Shown here in pieces: positions 1 through 9,057 of a stretch of 64,000 bases of DNA. The translations under genes were made by a program, and so were the position numbers. Position 1 is the first letter of the stretch; the number at the start of each line of letters is the position of its first letter. Source of the DNA: Flavobacterium sp. LHD-85 (GTDB taxonomy: Bacteria; Bacteroidota; Bacteroidia; Flavobacteriales; Flavobacteriaceae); assembly GCF_030929595.1 (NCBI RefSeq), contig NZ_JAVFVR010000008.1, forward strand, positions 62,001-126,000, read 5' to 3'. The notes beneath the pieces are model-generated. The model had not been told where the DNA came from, made no database searches, and saw only the letters and a list, made by a program, of their open reading frames with translations.

Positions 1-55
1 CTTAAAAGACTTGGCCTGGCTAGCTCCATTCATTATTTTCAATCAAAAATTTTAA
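1..55 (+). CDS. Possible 3' end of an upstream gene (ECF sigma factor expected)
   Basis: The first bases are open in two forward frames, one ending in a stop at 53-55 and the other at 58-60. The frame ending at 55 gives a short leucine/phenylalanine-rich tail, as seen at the C-terminus of many Bacteroidota ECF sigma factors. A sigma factor gene normally sits just before fecR, so this is the expected partner, but too little is inside the window to prove it. Positions 56-139 show no clear gene. Confidence 0.25.
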   Translation, partial: LKDLAWLAPFIIFNQKF

Positions 56-139
56 AATAACTTTCGCTTGATGTTTTCGTAATATTTGGCGATAGTACGA
101 TTTCGAGATTCTGGTACTTATTTATAACAATAAGTATTT

Positions 140-1063
140 ATGATAAAAAGAATCAAACATAGTTTAGAATTTCTGCTGGATAAAAGTTCGCGAGAAAAAA
201 CTTCAATGGCAGAAGAAAATTTATTACATGATTTTGCTTTCAGCGAATATCAAAAATCAGAATGGGATAATGATCTTATGGGAAACCCAGAAATCGAATC
301 TCAAAATATGTACGATGAAATTCAGTTAAGAATTGGAAAGAAAAGATCTTTCCGTCCTTATTTAAAATATATAACTGCTGCCAGCATTCTTTTTCTGCTT
401 GGTTTAGGATTTTTCTTGAGACCAAATGTTTTAAACCAAAAACAAATCACATTTAAAACGTCATCGATCCCCCAATCTATCCAATTAAGTGACGGTTCGA
501 AAATTTATCTGGCAGCAAACTCATCATTTCAGTATCCTGAAAAATTTGAAGGCGATCAAAGAACGGTTTCTTTAGTAAAAGGAAATGCGTTTTTTGAAGT
601 TGCCAAAGACAAACAGCATCCTTTTATTATTCATTCGGGCGAAATAAAAACCAGAGTTGTGGGAACTTCTTTCCACATTCAATTATCAAAATTAAACTGT
701 AAAGTAATTGTGGTAACAGGAAAAGTAAATGTTTCTGGAAAAGGGCAGAGCGTTGACTTGGTACCGAATCAGAAAGCGTTATTCGAATCTCAAAAATTGA
801 CTAAACAGCAGGCAGACAAAGCATTTTTGATCAATTGGTATAATGAAGATGTAACGCTAGAGCAAACCACTTTAAAACAGGTAATTACCATTTTACAATA
901 TAAATACGGAGTTTCATTTGAGTATGATGATAAACAAGTATTAGCAACGCCGTTAACGGTATTCATCAAGAAGGACGCGACATTAGAAAATGTTTTGGAA
1001 CAAATAAATTATATCACAAACCTAAAATTCAAAGTTTATGGCGAAATAGTAAAAGTGGATTAA
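140..1063 (+). CDS. FecR-family anti-sigma factor
   Basis: A 307-residue inner-membrane anti-sigma factor. It has a cytoplasmic N-terminal region of about 70 residues, one membrane segment (about 76-93), a periplasmic FecR domain (about 105-215, with the typical LSDGSKIYLAANSSF start and a conserved GNAFFEV stretch) and a C-terminal DUF4974-type domain (about 235-307). Proteins of this family hold an ECF sigma factor inactive until a TonB-dependent receptor with an N-terminal signalling domain binds its ligand. The next gene, 69 bp downstream, is exactly such a receptor. Together they should form a trans-envelope switch that induces the SusCD importer when its glycan is present. The sigma factor itself would lie left of the window. 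Confidence 0.93.
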   Translation: MIKRIKHSLEFLLDKSSREKTSMAEENLLHDFAFSEYQKSEWDNDLMGNPEIESQNMYDEIQLRIGKKRSFRPYLKYITAASILFLLGLGFFLRPNVLNQKQITFKTSSIPQSIQLSDGSKIYLAANSSFQYPEKFEGDQRTVSLVKGNAFFEVAKDKQHPFIIHSGEIKTRVVGTSFHIQLSKLNCKVIVVTGKVNVSGKGQSVDLVPNQKALFESQKLTKQQADKAFLINWYNEDVTLEQTTLKQVITILQYKYGVSFEYDDKQVLATPLTVFIKKDATLENVLEQINYITNLKFKVYGEIVKVD

Positions 1064-1132
1064 AAACAAAAAAGCAGTTGCGGGAACAACTGCCATTAAT
1101 AATTAAGCATCGTAAAAACAATTACTTAAATC

Positions 1133-4100
1133 ATGTATTTTAAACCTTCTTATTTAAATCTAAAGAGTTTTGTCTTTTTAGTTCTAGCTTTACTTGCCTT
1201 TCAGAGCGGTTATAGTAAAACTTTATTAAAAGTGTCAAAAGTAGCAAATAAAATAGAAAAAGCTACCCTTGTCTCTATTTTTTCAAAATTAACACAGCAG
1301 ACAGATTACAAATTCAGCTATGGACAAGCTGTAATTGCTGATAATACAGCTTATGCAGTAAACTATAATAGCGAGTCTATTACAGCAATTTTGAATGATC
1401 TTTCTAAAAAAGCCAATTTTAATTATAACATTAATGGGAAATTAATTTTAATTCAAAAAACAGCTGCGCCAAAAGTAGTAAATGCAAAAGCGCCTGAAAG
1501 AATTAAAATAAAAGGAAAAGTTGTTGACGAGAATAAAGTGCCAATTCCAGGAGCATCAGTAATCGAAACCAGCACTTCAAACTCAACCGTTACTGATTTT
1601 GATGGAGTTTTTGAACTTACTGTTGGAGAAGGAAAAACAATCGATGTCTCGTATGTAGGATATAAAACTAAAACGCTTGCTGCACAGAGCACTTTTATGA
1701 CCATTCAGTTAGAGCCAGCTACCGCAGAATTAAATGAAGTTTTGGTTGTAGGATACGGAAAACAATCTAAAAAAGATGTTACAGGAGCTGTAACGCAGTT
1801 AGAAGCCGCAAACTTCAAGCAAGGTGTAAACGTTTCTGTAGATAATTTAATGCAAGGAAAAGTTGCTGGTGTACGTGTTGTAAACACAAGCGGTGAGCCT
1901 GGAGCAGGAGTAAATGTAACAATTCGTGGAGTTGGGTCTATTAGAAGCGGAAGTACGCCTTTGTTTGTTGTAGATGGTGTGCCGTTGTCAAATGATGATG
2001 TGAGCCCTTCAGGAAGTAATGTTGGTTTTGGAACTTCTTCGGCTAAAAATCCGCTGAACTTTTTGAATACAAGCGATATTGAATCGATTACGGTTTTGAA
2101 AGATGCATCGGCTTCTGCGATTTATGGAGCGAGAGGATCTAACGGAGTGGTTTTGGTGACAACTAAAAAAGGTTCTAAAGGTGAAGGAACATTAACTTTT
2201 GATACTTATACAGGAGTTGCAACTGTGGCTAACAAACTTGATGTTTTAAGTGCTGGCGAATATAGAAATGCGATTAAAGATAAAGCATTCGATCATGGCG
2301 GAAATACAGATTGGCAAGATGTAATTTATAGAACAGCTATTACAACAAACAATTCGCTGTCTTTTTCTAAACAGACAGATTCTGGAAACTATTATGCGTC
2401 GATTGCTCAAATGGATCAGGAAGGTGTGGTTCGCAACAGTAATTTCAAACGTCTTTCTGGAAGAATTAATGCGGCAGAATCATTTTTGGATAACAAACGT
2501 TTGAAAGTAAAAATGAACCTTACGGCGAGTGAAACTAAAGATGACGGAGTTCCAACAAGTGATGACGGTGGTTCTAACGGACAATTGATTGTGCATACGT
2601 TAATGGCAAATCCAACGCGTTCTGTTTTTGATGCAAATGGAAATTACACCAACTTCAATATGAATGCGCATTACAATCCAGCTTATTTGTTGAGTATTTA
2701 CCAAGATCAAACTAGAACGTTGAGAGTTTTAGGAAACTTAGAAGCTTCTCTAAGAATTATTGACGGATTGGAATATAAATTAAACATAGGTGTTGACCGT
2801 TCTATGGCGGAAAGAAATACAACTATTTTTCCAAACTTAACCGATTTGAATCCGAAAGGGAAATATGTTCAAAATAATTTAGATTCTAAAAACTCTTTGG
2901 TTGAGCATTATTTGACTTACAATTTGAATTTAGATAAACATAAGATCGAAGCTTTAGCTGGTTTCTCCTACCAAAAATTTGAAAGATCAGGAACAAGTTT
3001 CAGCATTGACGGAATTTCAAACCAAGGTGAAGGTGTTCCACCTTCAATCAACCCAGGTTTTAAAGGAACTCAATCGGGAACAACTGGTTATGCGCAGGAA
3101 AATGAATTACAGTCTTATTTTGGAAGGTTGAATTATAATTTTGATAACAGATATCTTGTAACAGCTTCGATGAGAGGTGACGGATCAACTCGTTTTGGTA
3201 AAAACAACAAATACGGTTATTTCCCATCATTTGCTTTAGGATGGAATATTGCGAATGAAAGTTTCTTAAAAGATTCTTCGACATTAAACAATTTAAAACT
3301 TAGAGCAAGCTGGGGACAGACAGGAAACCAAGAAGTTGAAAATAAAATTACTCAGGCAAGCTACTCTTTATCTGGAGCTGACGGATATTATTTATACGAC
3401 GATTTGAATCTAGTGAACGGAGTTTCTGTAAATAGAACACCAAATCCTGATTTGAAATGGGAAGTTGTAACGCAATATAACGTTGGTTTAGATTTCAATT
3501 TATGGAATGACAAGTTGTACGGAACATTAGATTATTTCAATAAAACTACTACGGATGCGATTTTGAATGTTCCTTCTCAAGCTTTGAGTCCAACGACTAC
3601 AATATGGACGAATATTGACGGGAAAATTATCAATAAAGGAATCGAGTTTATGTTAGGTTCAAAAATAGTGGACACTAAAAATTTCTCTTGGAATATTGAC
3701 ATGAACGGTGCAACATTGAATAATAAAATTGAAGATCTTCCGGTTTCAGAAATCTTAACAGGAACAATTTCAGGTCCAGGACAATCGGGTGTAAATGCCA
3801 ATATCTATAAAAGCGGATACGCAGCTGGATCATTCTATTTGTTAGAGCACATTGGTTTTGATGCAAATGGCGCAAATATCTTTAAAGATCAAAATGGAGA
3901 CGGTAAAATTGACAATAGTGATAGAATCATTATAGAAGGAGCTTTGCCAACTTTCTATTACGGATTTAATAGTGATATGAGATACAAAAACTTTACATTC
4001 TCATTTTCTATCATCGGACAAACAGGAGGTTATTTGTTGAATAATACTGGTTTAAATGCCTTAAATATCAACAACCTTGCGTCTGATCGTAACGTAGCTA

Positions 4101-4414
4101 CGGGTTATTATGAGTCTGGAGCAAATCCTGCTAACTCACCAATCTTGTCAACTCTTTTCTTAGAAAAATCAGATTTCATCAGATTGAATACAGCTCGAAT
4201 TGGTTACAATTTTGACTTAAAAGGATTAAACTGGATCAACGGATTAACACTTTATGTTACAGGTCAGAACTTAATTACGATTACAAATTACACAGGTTAC
4301 GATCCGTTAATCAATAGTCCGAAATCTAACGGAGGAAACCAATCTATCGGTATCGATTATGCAAGTTATCCAACTTCTAGAACATTCAGTTTTGGAGCAA
4401 CTTTAAAACTATAA
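1133..4414 (+). CDS. susC-like: SusC/RagA-type TonB-dependent outer-membrane receptor with STN domain
   Basis: At 1093 residues this is a full-length SusC-family glycan importer. Domains in order: signal peptide (about 1-28), STN signalling domain (about 41-110), carboxypeptidase-regulatory-like domain (about 125-195, starting KGKVVDENKVPIPGASV), TonB box region NEVLVVGYG near 201-209, plug domain (about 210-345) and a beta-barrel ending in the expected aromatic-containing strand. The STN domain is what contacts a FecR anti-sigma factor, matching the gene upstream. SusD follows after only 5 bp, so both are cotranscribed and form the pedal-bin transporter pair. The substrate cannot be read from sequence, and no glycanase lies next to the pair. 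Confidence 0.96.
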   Translation: MYFKPSYLNLKSFVFLVLALLAFQSGYSKTLLKVSKVANKIEKATLVSIFSKLTQQTDYKFSYGQAVIADNTAYAVNYNSESITAILNDLSKKANFNYNINGKLILIQKTAAPKVVNAKAPERIKIKGKVVDENKVPIPGASVIETSTSNSTVTDFDGVFELTVGEGKTIDVSYVGYKTKTLAAQSTFMTIQLEPATAELNEVLVVGYGKQSKKDVTGAVTQLEAANFKQGVNVSVDNLMQGKVAGVRVVNTSGEPGAGVNVTIRGVGSIRSGSTPLFVVDGVPLSNDDVSPSGSNVGFGTSSAKNPLNFLNTSDIESITVLKDASASAIYGARGSNGVVLVTTKKGSKGEGTLTFDTYTGVATVANKLDVLSAGEYRNAIKDKAFDHGGNTDWQDVIYRTAITTNNSLSFSKQTDSGNYYASIAQMDQEGVVRNSNFKRLSGRINAAESFLDNKRLKVKMNLTASETKDDGVPTSDDGGSNGQLIVHTLMANPTRSVFDANGNYTNFNMNAHYNPAYLLSIYQDQTRTLRVLGNLEASLRIIDGLEYKLNIGVDRSMAERNTTIFPNLTDLNPKGKYVQNNLDSKNSLVEHYLTYNLNLDKHKIEALAGFSYQKFERSGTSFSIDGISNQGEGVPPSINPGFKGTQSGTTGYAQENELQSYFGRLNYNFDNRYLVTASMRGDGSTRFGKNNKYGYFPSFALGWNIANESFLKDSSTLNNLKLRASWGQTGNQEVENKITQASYSLSGADGYYLYDDLNLVNGVSVNRTPNPDLKWEVVTQYNVGLDFNLWNDKLYGTLDYFNKTTTDAILNVPSQALSPTTTIWTNIDGKIINKGIEFMLGSKIVDTKNFSWNIDMNGATLNNKIEDLPVSEILTGTISGPGQSGVNANIYKSGYAAGSFYLLEHIGFDANGANIFKDQNGDGKIDNSDRIIIEGALPTFYYGFNSDMRYKNFTFSFSIIGQTGGYLLNNTGLNALNINNLASDRNVATGYYESGANPANSPILSTLFLEKSDFIRLNTARIGYNFDLKGLNWINGLTLYVTGQNLITITNYTGYDPLINSPKSNGGNQSIGIDYASYPTSRTFSFGATLKL

Positions 4415-4419
4415 TTATT

Positions 4420-6189
4420 ATGAAGACAAATACAATTTTTAATATAAAAACAGTAGCAATATTTTCTTTTATATGGCTTTTTGCAAGCTGTACCAATCTT
4501 GACGAAGTGGTTCTGGATGAGGTTTTAGGAGAAGATGCTTCAAACCCAGCTGGAGCTCTAGCGGCAGCTTACGATCGTTTAGGAGATGGAACTTTTGTAG
4601 ATCACGGCGGTATTTTTTCTTTACAAGAATATACAACCGATGAGGCGATTTTGCCAACTCGAGGAAGTGACTGGGGAGACGGAGGAAAATGGAGAGATAT
4701 GCATGAGTTTACATGGAAATCTGATAATGCTGTTGTAGTGGATAACTGGAATAAATTGACAAACGGAATTACGCGTTCGTTAACCGCAATCCAATCAGTT
4801 GAAGAAAGTTCAATTCCGGAGAAGAAATTGTTTTTAGCGGAAGCGAAAGGACTTTTAGCGTATTATTTATACACAACTTTAGATTTGTACGGACAAGCGC
4901 CTTATAGAGATCCGATGAATCCGAATGCGCCTTTACAGATTTTAAAAGCCGATACCCAAATCGATCAATTGATAAAAGATGTTGAAGCTTTATTGCCAGA
5001 TTTAGCAGAAATGGGTACACAGCAGACACATCATGGTAGATTTACAAAAGAAGCTGCTTATGGATTCTTGGCACAGATGTATCTGAATCGTGCCGTTTTT
5101 AAAGATCGTTTCAATGCATCTTCAAGCTTTAATTTTACAGAAGCTGCTGCAACGGGTACAGGAACAGATATGGATCGTGTGATTTATTATACTTCATTGC
5201 TGATCGATTCTGGAAAATATTCTTTAGAAAGTGATTACTTTAAAAACTTTGCAAGAGACAATGACAAAGGGAAAGAATTGATTTTTGCCATTTCTCAAAA
5301 GATAGATTACATCAGAAATGGTTCAAACAGTTTTGCTTATGTGTGTATGGAGCGTAACCAAAGAACTTCTGCCGCCAATAGAGGAACAAATGCGGCTTGT
5401 ACAACTCCTGAGTTTTTTGCAACATGGGATGGCAATCACGACGATCCGAGATTTCAGCAGAAATACCAATACTCTGACGGAACTTGGTTTAAAAACGACG
5501 GTACAGATGTAAGCGTTCCAGCGACAGATATTGTTCCGAAAAGCGCTAATTTACCTTGGTTCCACTTTAATAGAGGAATTGAATTTGGGCCTCAATACGG
5601 GCCAATCTTATTGTCTTCTGGTTCTTTGGAAATGGTTAACGGACGCATTAAAGTTTCTCCATTATACATGGAAAAAAGCACAACAACGAGAATGGATTTT
5701 ACACCTTCTTTAACTTTCAAAAATCCAGCTCAGGCAGTTTTTGCTCAGAACGAAATCAATCAGGGAGCACGTGTTTTTAAATATGAATTTGATCCAGAAG
5801 GAGGAAATGGAAACAGTAATGTTGATATTCCGTTATATCGTTTGGGAGGAATTTATACTATGAGAGCTGAAGCTTATTTCAGAAAAGGAAATACGGCTCA
5901 GGCAATGGAAGATTTGAACAAATTGCGTACAAGCAGAAAAAGAGAATCTTTATACGGAAGCACACCTGGAAAGGCTTTGACTGCAATCGACCAAACTGTT
6001 TTATATAACGAAATTGGTTTCGAATTGTATTGGGAATTATACAGAAGACCACAAATGATCCGTTTTGGTAAATTTGATCTTGCTGGAACAGCAAAAGCAG
6101 CTTCACAACCCTTTAGAAGAGTTTTCCCAATCCCACAGTCAACAATTGATGTGACTAAGGAATTCAAACAAAATCAAGGATACAATTAA
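4420..6189 (+). CDS. susD-like: SusD/RagB-family glycan-binding lipoprotein
   Basis: This 589-residue surface lipoprotein has a lipobox ending at Cys24 (LFASC) and the helical TPR-rich SusD fold; its C-terminal third carries the family pattern around YRLGGIYTMRAEAYFRKGN and the RRPQMIRFGKF stretch. SusD proteins cap the SusC barrel, bind the oligosaccharide and pass it inward. The gene follows susC by 5 bp and is closed by a strong terminator at 6223-6256, so the operon visible here is fecR-susC-susD. There is no hydrolase in this operon, so the partner enzymes are either upstream of the window or elsewhere in the genome. Confidence 0.95.
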   Translation: MKTNTIFNIKTVAIFSFIWLFASCTNLDEVVLDEVLGEDASNPAGALAAAYDRLGDGTFVDHGGIFSLQEYTTDEAILPTRGSDWGDGGKWRDMHEFTWKSDNAVVVDNWNKLTNGITRSLTAIQSVEESSIPEKKLFLAEAKGLLAYYLYTTLDLYGQAPYRDPMNPNAPLQILKADTQIDQLIKDVEALLPDLAEMGTQQTHHGRFTKEAAYGFLAQMYLNRAVFKDRFNASSSFNFTEAAATGTGTDMDRVIYYTSLLIDSGKYSLESDYFKNFARDNDKGKELIFAISQKIDYIRNGSNSFAYVCMERNQRTSAANRGTNAACTTPEFFATWDGNHDDPRFQQKYQYSDGTWFKNDGTDVSVPATDIVPKSANLPWFHFNRGIEFGPQYGPILLSSGSLEMVNGRIKVSPLYMEKSTTTRMDFTPSLTFKNPAQAVFAQNEINQGARVFKYEFDPEGGNGNSNVDIPLYRLGGIYTMRAEAYFRKGNTAQAMEDLNKLRTSRKRESLYGSTPGKALTAIDQTVLYNEIGFELYWELYRRPQMIRFGKFDLAGTAKAASQPFRRVFPIPQSTIDVTKEFKQNQGYN

Positions 6190-6222
6190 GTTTGTGTGTT
6201 AGTTTATTTTTTATTTTTTTTC

Positions 6223-6256
6223 AAAAAGCCTGTTTCAAAAAAGCAGGCTTTTTTTT
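6223..6256 (+). terminator. Rho-independent terminator of the susCD operon
   Basis: The stem AAAAAGCCTG pairs with CAGGCTTTTT across an A-rich loop and is followed by a T run, 34 bp after the susD stop codon. Confidence 0.8.
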
Positions 6257-6257
6257 G

Positions 6258-6412
6258 AGGTGCTAAGGTTCTGAGATTCTAAGTTTCTTTTACAGACTTA
6301 AATTTTTAGTAGTTAGGAAAGGAAAAACTTTGGGATAGATGCACTGCAGCGCATCTCTACAGCACAGAAAAAAACTTAGAATCTTAGCATCTCAGAACCT
6401 TAGTATCTTTAA
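6258..6412. repeat. Long imperfect inverted repeat
   Basis: The arm at about 6258-6290 (GTGCTAAGGTTCTGAGATTC...) is repeated in reverse complement at about 6380-6412 (...TCTCAGAACCTTAG). Between the arms is a further small palindrome, GATGCACTGCAGCGCATC, at about 6337-6354. Similar 'ctaag-gttctgag' sequences are common as dispersed repeats in Flavobacterium-like genomes. No coding potential is visible. Confidence 0.7.
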
Positions 6413-6477
6413 AAAGAACCTTAAAAAAATATAATAAACGAATAGTTAAATGTAAGTGTTATCTGATTGATAATGAG

Positions 6478-6485
6478 TATATTTG
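6478..6485 (+). promoter_or_regulatory. Candidate -7 box for the SpoIIAA-like gene
   Basis: TATATTTG matches the Bacteroidota -7 consensus TAnnTTTG and lies 71 bp before the ATG at 6556. I do not see a convincing TTTG -33 box at the right distance, so this is only a candidate. Confidence 0.35.
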
Positions 6486-6555
6486 AGCTGGTGTTAAACA
6501 TTGTAAAAATGTTCCAAATAAGACTTCATAAATTAACTCAAAAAGTATAAAAATC

Positions 6556-6924
6556 ATGATACATCAAATTGATACTACAGATAATATTGTTGCCTTTAGA
6601 GCATTGGCTGAAGTAAGTAAAGAAGATTTTTTGATTACAGTAACTCCAGCGGTTGAACATTTGGTTAAACAAATCAATGAAATTAATTTTTTATTGGTGT
6701 TAGATACAGACATTAAAAATTTTACGCCAGGTGCTTGGTTAGAAGACGGACTTTTGGGACTTAAGCATTTGGGAAAATGGAATAGAGCGGCAATTGTTAC
6801 AGATACAGAAGAAATTATCTCTTTCACAAATGGATTTAGTTACATTGTTCCAGGCGAGTTTCGTGGTTATAAAAAAATAGATTTTAATAAAGCATTAAAT
6901 TGGGTTGAAGGAAATATTTCGTAA
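6556..6924 (+). CDS. SpoIIAA-like (STAS-fold) protein
   Basis: This 122-residue soluble protein fits the SpoIIAA-like family (DUF3478 type): a small alpha/beta STAS-like fold with an N-terminal strand (DNIVAFRALAEVS), a central hydrophobic strand (FLLVLDTDIKNF), the GLKHLGKWNRAAIVTD segment typical of the family and a C-terminal helix region. The family is widespread and poorly understood; lipid binding and stress roles have been proposed. It is a monocistronic gene, preceded by a candidate -7 box and followed by a bidirectional terminator. It has no signal peptide, so it acts in the cytoplasm. The family call is fairly secure, the function is not. Confidence 0.8.
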   Translation: MIHQIDTTDNIVAFRALAEVSKEDFLITVTPAVEHLVKQINEINFLLVLDTDIKNFTPGAWLEDGLLGLKHLGKWNRAAIVTDTEEIISFTNGFSYIVPGEFRGYKKIDFNKALNWVEGNIS

Positions 6925-6942
6925 TCAATCGTCTTAAAAATA

Positions 6943-6978
6943 AAAAAGAGCACTTATATCAAAATAAGTGCTCTTTTT
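6943..6978. terminator. Bidirectional terminator between convergent genes
   Basis: AAAAAGAGCACTTA pairs with TAAGTGCTCTTTTT. It has an A run on one side and a T run on the other, so it can serve the plus-strand gene ending at 6924 and the minus-strand gene ending at 6999. Confidence 0.85.
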
Positions 6979-6998
6979 ATGATAGTTTATTTAAACGT

Positions 6999-7271
6999 TT
7001 AATGATTGTATTCGATACCGCTGCTTGCTTGAGCATCAATTTTTTCTTTAGATACTTGACTGTATTTTTTATAGCAAGCCGATGCTAAAATTGGTAATGC
7101 AAGACTTCCTACAACAGCGCTTGCTTTTTTATGTCCTGTTTTATTCAAAACTGCCGATGCTAAAAGAGCACCAACACCAGCACATACCATTTGTTTTACT
7201 GACAGGTTTAACGGTTTGCTTTCAGGTTTAATTCCGTGTAATAATGGGTCTATAAAATTCAAATTCTCCAT
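6999..7271 (-). CDS. Small hypothetical membrane-associated protein
   Basis: A 90-residue protein I do not recognise. It has a polar N-terminus (about 1-26), two weakly hydrophobic alanine/glycine-rich stretches (about 28-43, MVCAGVGALLASAVL, and about 50-66, ASAVVGSLALPILASAC) and a polar tail. The pattern suggests a small hairpin membrane or membrane-associated protein. It is the last of three minus-strand genes (8233 to 6999) with gaps of 33-41 bp that probably form one transcription unit ending at the bidirectional terminator. Nothing in the sequence gives a function. Confidence 0.6.
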   Translation of the reverse strand: MENLNFIDPLLHGIKPESKPLNLSVKQMVCAGVGALLASAVLNKTGHKKASAVVGSLALPILASACYKKYSQVSKEKIDAQASSGIEYNH

Positions 7272-7312
7272 AATGCCAATTAATTTTAATTATACTTATT
7301 TGTTATTTTTTT

Positions 7313-7711
7313 TTAATTCTTACTGTTTTCAGTGTCAGTTTCACTTTCAATTTTCTCAATTTCGACCTTTTCTTTTTTTATAGCTTGGCGCAATAGAGCA
7401 AAAAGACTCATATAAACATTTGCCATAAAAACTAGAGAAAACCCTGCCAAAATATATCCTCTCCAGTCATTTAACAAAAGTTTATAATCGCAGATGATCA
7501 AAAAGGCAATTGTAACATAGTGGCTAAAGCAATATTCACAGGTCAGGAGATAAAAGAACTTTCTTGACAGTATGTATCTGTCATTCTTTGAATGTCTGAC
7601 ACACCATTCATGCGGTTCTCTAAAAATCTCTTCGTGTGTGACAGTCCAGCTAATACAAGCAATTGGAATTGCTAATACAAAAAGCCAGACAATTTGAACT
7701 GCTATGTCCAT
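7313..7711 (-). CDS. Hypothetical membrane protein, about three membrane segments
   Basis: This 132-residue protein has hydrophobic segments at about 3-24, 63-76 and 87-109 and a charged, lysine/glutamate-rich C-terminal tail. Between the first two segments is a polar stretch rich in His, Arg and Cys, including the CEYC pair just before the second segment, which could bind a metal or form a disulfide. I do not recognise the family with confidence. It lies between two other unknown minus-strand genes with short gaps, so cotranscription is likely. Confidence 0.65.
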   Translation of the reverse strand: MDIAVQIVWLFVLAIPIACISWTVTHEEIFREPHEWCVRHSKNDRYILSRKFFYLLTCEYCFSHYVTIAFLIICDYKLLLNDWRGYILAGFSLVFMANVYMSLFALLRQAIKKEKVEIEKIESETDTENSKN

Positions 7712-7744
7712 AAATTAATACATTACAATTTACGATAATTTTGG

Positions 7745-8233
7745 CTATTCTCTAGGATGATTTTCTGGATAATGTTCTGCGTCAAAATCGTCCAATTCTT
7801 CATCCTTATCAAAATCTTCGTCTTTTTCTAGATCATTTTCGTAATCTAAATCAGGATGATATTCATCGTTTAAATCGTCTTCTGTGCCATCGTTGGTAAT
7901 AGCGTCATCTTCGTTGATAATTCTTTCCTGATTGGGAATGTTTTCTGAACGAATAGTAGTATTTGGCTCAAAATCTCCTTTTGGAAGCACAGAATCTTCA
8001 ATAAATTCTTCCTGATACTGGTACGGATCTTCATCACGTGCATAATTGTCATTGTCAATCACCATATTTTGCTCATAATAATCAGGATCGCTTTCACCAA
8101 ATTCTCGATTGTCATGTTTTTTCAAAATTTGTTTGAACTCATCCTCGTTAGAATATGTTCCGTCAACAAGAGTATTTTGTTCTATATAATCAGGATCAAA
8201 CTGACCATATTCATGGTTGTGCTGCTTTTCCAT
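7745..8233 (-). CDS. Very acidic hypothetical protein with an internal repeat
   Basis: A 162-residue, soluble and extremely Asp/Glu-rich protein, low in hydrophobic residues and probably disordered. It contains a clear internal duplication: YGQFDPDYIEQNTLVD near the N-terminus and FGESDPDYYEQNMVID about 35 residues later. The C-terminal 60 residues are mostly acidic low-complexity sequence. Such proteins are sometimes stress-induced in Flavobacteria, but I know no assigned function. It is the first gene of the three-gene minus-strand group, so its upstream gap (8234-8571) should hold the promoter. Confidence 0.65.
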   Translation of the reverse strand: MEKQHNHEYGQFDPDYIEQNTLVDGTYSNEDEFKQILKKHDNREFGESDPDYYEQNMVIDNDNYARDEDPYQYQEEFIEDSVLPKGDFEPNTTIRSENIPNQERIINEDDAITNDGTEDDLNDEYHPDLDYENDLEKDEDFDKDEELDDFDAEHYPENHPRE

Positions 8234-8571
8234 AATACTATTTTTTAAGATTATTATTTTTTCAAAATCGAACCTTCATAAAGAAGACTAGTTAATTCTT
8301 TACAGTTTACTGTAATTGTCTAATCCTAACTTTTATTAGTCACGGCATTTTGGCATTTATATTATTTCTGTGGATTATACTATGTGACTGAAAAAAGCTC
8401 TATTTACAAATTTACCAAATATATGATGGAAGTTTTTATAAAAAATTAAACGATAGTTGCATAATTAACAGTTACTTATAATATAAATATTGTAAGAAAT
8501 TATGTAAGTTTACTCTATTAGAAGAATTTACATTTGAGATTGAAACTATGTGCAATTAAAAATAAATCAAT
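8234..8571. other. Divergent intergenic region with candidate promoter boxes
   Basis: No gene is visible in these 338 AT-rich bases. On the plus strand TACATTTG at 8529-8536 matches the TAnnTTTG -7 consensus 35 bp before the cinA-like ATG. For the opposite strand, CAAATTTA at 8407-8414 and CAAATATA at 8416-8423 are -7 matches when read in reverse, but they lie more than 170 bp from the minus-strand start. None has a strong -33 partner. Confidence 0.4.
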
Positions 8572-9045
8572 ATGGCATCAGAAAAGGTAACCGCATGCTG
8601 TCAAGCTTTGATAGAAAAGAACTTAACAATAGCATTTGCAGAAAGCGCTTCTGCTGGAAAATTGTGTTATGAATTTTCTACAGTTGTTAATTCTGGAAGA
8701 ATTCTAATAGGAGGAATAGTCTGTTATCATTCTTCTATGAAAGAAGATTTACTACACATTCCGTGGGGAACTATTGAGCAATATAGTGCAGAATCTGCTG
8801 AGGTTACCAAGTTGATGGCGCAAAATTTTTATCGCTATATTAATTCAGATATTTGCGTTGGTTTAACAGGACTGACTACACCAGGCGGAAGCGAAAGCGA
8901 CTCAAAACCTGTTGGAACCATTTTCATCCATATCATTTTTGGCGAAAAACAAATTGCCAAGCGTTTTGAGTTTAAAGGAACTCCAGATGGGATTATTAAT
9001 CAGGCAATAGATGTTGTTGCTGATTTGATTTTGAAAGAGATTTAA
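8572..9045 (+). CDS. CinA C-terminal-domain family protein (NMN amidohydrolase type)
   Basis: This 157-residue protein consists of the CinA C-terminal (nicotinamide-nucleotide amidase, PncC-like) domain alone, without the N-terminal MoCF-like domain of full CinA. Family marks are AFAESASAGKLCYEFS near 20-35, where most members have AESCTGG, GGIVCYHSSMKEDLL in the middle, and GLTGLTTPGG near 100-109 (normally GIAGPxGGT). The active-site-like segments are therefore present but divergent, so deamidase activity is not certain. Known members recycle NMN to nicotinate mononucleotide in the cytoplasm. It is monocistronic, and the RAYT repeat block begins just after its stop codon. Confidence 0.78.
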   Translation: MASEKVTACCQALIEKNLTIAFAESASAGKLCYEFSTVVNSGRILIGGIVCYHSSMKEDLLHIPWGTIEQYSAESAEVTKLMAQNFYRYINSDICVGLTGLTTPGGSESDSKPVGTIFIHIIFGEKQIAKRFEFKGTPDGIINQAIDVVADLILKEI

Positions 9046-9057
9046 TAAACCAGTCAA

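Noticed and set aside
1453..1887. Antisense open frames inside susC
   Set aside because: They are shadows of a highly conserved coding sequence and have compositions typical of reverse-frame translation.
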